Part shown: positions 13,030 to 13,518 of the stretch, piece after piece | Layout: every line of letters starts with the position of its first letter | How positions within the stretch are numbered: the stretch's first letter is position 1 | Origin: Candidatus Pacearchaeota archaeon | GTDB lineage: Archaea > Nanobdellota > Nanobdellia > Pacearchaeales > GW2011-AR1 | Assembly (NCBI GenBank): GCA_026395775.1 | Contig: JAPLYA010000135.1 | Span: 1 to 13,518, forward strand | Direction of reading: 5' to 3' | DNA length: 13,518 nt | Translations under genes and position numbers: made by a program | Notes under the pieces: model-generated | The model's database searches: none | Told to the model about the DNA's origin: nothing | The model's input: the letters and a program-made list of their open reading frames with translations, nothing else

Positions 13030-13435
13030 CCCTGTGCCAAGAGCACAGGGCATCTCTAAATGAAATCGAACAGCTTAAGATGTTCTCCTTTTCGTCCCTG
13101 CTTTTCGATATATTCTCTGATTATGTCTGCGTTAACTCCTTCTCCAACTGTTGCAACATAACCCCCGTCACTCCAAAACTCGCCGCCCCATAAATCTTTT
13201 TTTAATTCGGGATAATTCTCAAATAATTTTATTGCTCCTCACAAGTTTTCTTTATTGTTTCAGTATATTTTTCTTCAAGAAACAAATCTTTTCTATATTT
13301 GATACAAAAGACAAAGTGATATTTTATCTTGAAAACTTTATGGCTTGCTCTACACAATTCACTTTCCATTTAACTTAGAACAAGTTAGTGTTTAATAGAT
13401 TTTCTTTGGCTTTCACCCTACAGCAAGCTGTAGGG
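13030..13435 (-). mobile_element. Decayed IS200/IS605-type element
   Basis: The element is bounded by the hairpin CCCTGTGC-CAAGA-GCACAGGG (13030-13050), downstream of tnpA, and CCCTACAGC-AA-GCTGTAGGG (13416-13435), upstream of it. The first is identical to the hairpin at 102-122. There is no tnpB. The tnpA between them is defective, so movement would need an enzyme supplied in trans. Confidence 0.65.
13056..13369 (-). pseudogene. tnpA: Broken TnpA (Y1) transposase lacking the HUH region
   Basis: From ATG 13369 the frame encodes 46 residues, with KVFKIKYHFVFCIKYRKDLF, and stops at 13229. A second frame (13235-13056) continues with 59 residues, including LKKDLWGGEFWSDGGYVATV, then REYIEKQ, which carries the probable catalytic tyrosine. 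The middle of the usual 130-140-residue protein, including the metal-binding HUH motif (commonly DHVHLL), is missing. An internal deletion therefore joined the two parts out of frame. The protein cannot be active. Confidence 0.75.
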
Positions 13436-13454
13436 TATAACGATTAAATTAATA

Positions 13455-13518
13455 TTATAATTCTGATTTTATAGAACCAAATAAAACTCTAAAAAATTCT
13501 CTGCCTTCATTTTCATAA
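13455..13518 (-). CDS. Possible C-terminal end of a gene running off the window
   Basis: The minus strand is open from the window edge to a TAA at 13455, giving 20 residues that end REFFRVLFGSIKSEL. This is too short to assign, and an open frame of this size is expected by chance in DNA this rich in A and T. Confidence 0.25.
   Translation of the reverse strand, partial: YENEGREFFRVLFGSIKSEL

Overview
The window looks like chromosomal DNA of an AT-rich archaeon, probably of the DPANN group (Pacearchaeota/Woesearchaeota-like). This rests on archaeal translation factors (aIF2-beta, aIF1A), the archaeal DUF424 family, a DUF5679-type zinc protein, and archaeal TATA boxes centred about 25 nt before start codons, which implies leaderless mRNAs. 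The lineage is inferred, not proven.

Layout. Both edges carry IS200/IS605-type debris: a TnpA N-terminus plus left-end hairpin at 1-122, and a decayed element at 13030-13435. The left backbone has a small cysteine-rich membrane protein (minus strand) and aIF2-beta (plus strand), divergent from one palindromic TATA box, followed by a 46-residue DUF5679 protein. The right backbone has DUF424 and aIF1A. Between them lies a roughly 10.2 kb block (about 1871-12073) that looks like one transposon. Its two ends carry related inverted repeats with subterminal TTCGGAC motifs, and a 9-bp direct repeat (AAATCAATA) lies just outside each end. A DDE transposase sits just inside the left end. Joining the flanks restores a compact region directly upstream of the DUF424 promoter.

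The cargo is a plus-strand operon of seven tightly packed genes: a DUF488 protein fused to a probable AbrB-like DNA-binding N-terminus; an unrecognised Cys-containing protein; a Cas4/AddB-like PD-(D/E)XK nuclease with likely Fe-S cysteines; a 1054-residue PLD-nuclease/SF2-helicase fusion; an Eco57I-class N6-adenine methyltransferase; a small homing-endonuclease-associated-repeat protein; and a winged-helix protein. The set reads as a restriction-type defence system. It resembles DISARM, BREX or type ISP systems in parts but has no DrmA/DrmB, PglZ or BrxC. The methyltransferase frame is broken at an (AG)6 repeat, and one extra AG unit would restore a 1029-residue protein, so it may be phase-variable and caught OFF.

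The divergent promoter region between transposase and operon holds four TGGGTACC sites spaced 26, 26 and 25 bp, one pair bracketing each TATA box. This suggests one repressor controls both mobility and defence. A vestigial methyltransferase C-terminus just inside the right end points to past recombination there. A two-hairpin element occurs twice in the left backbone and is otherwise unexplained.
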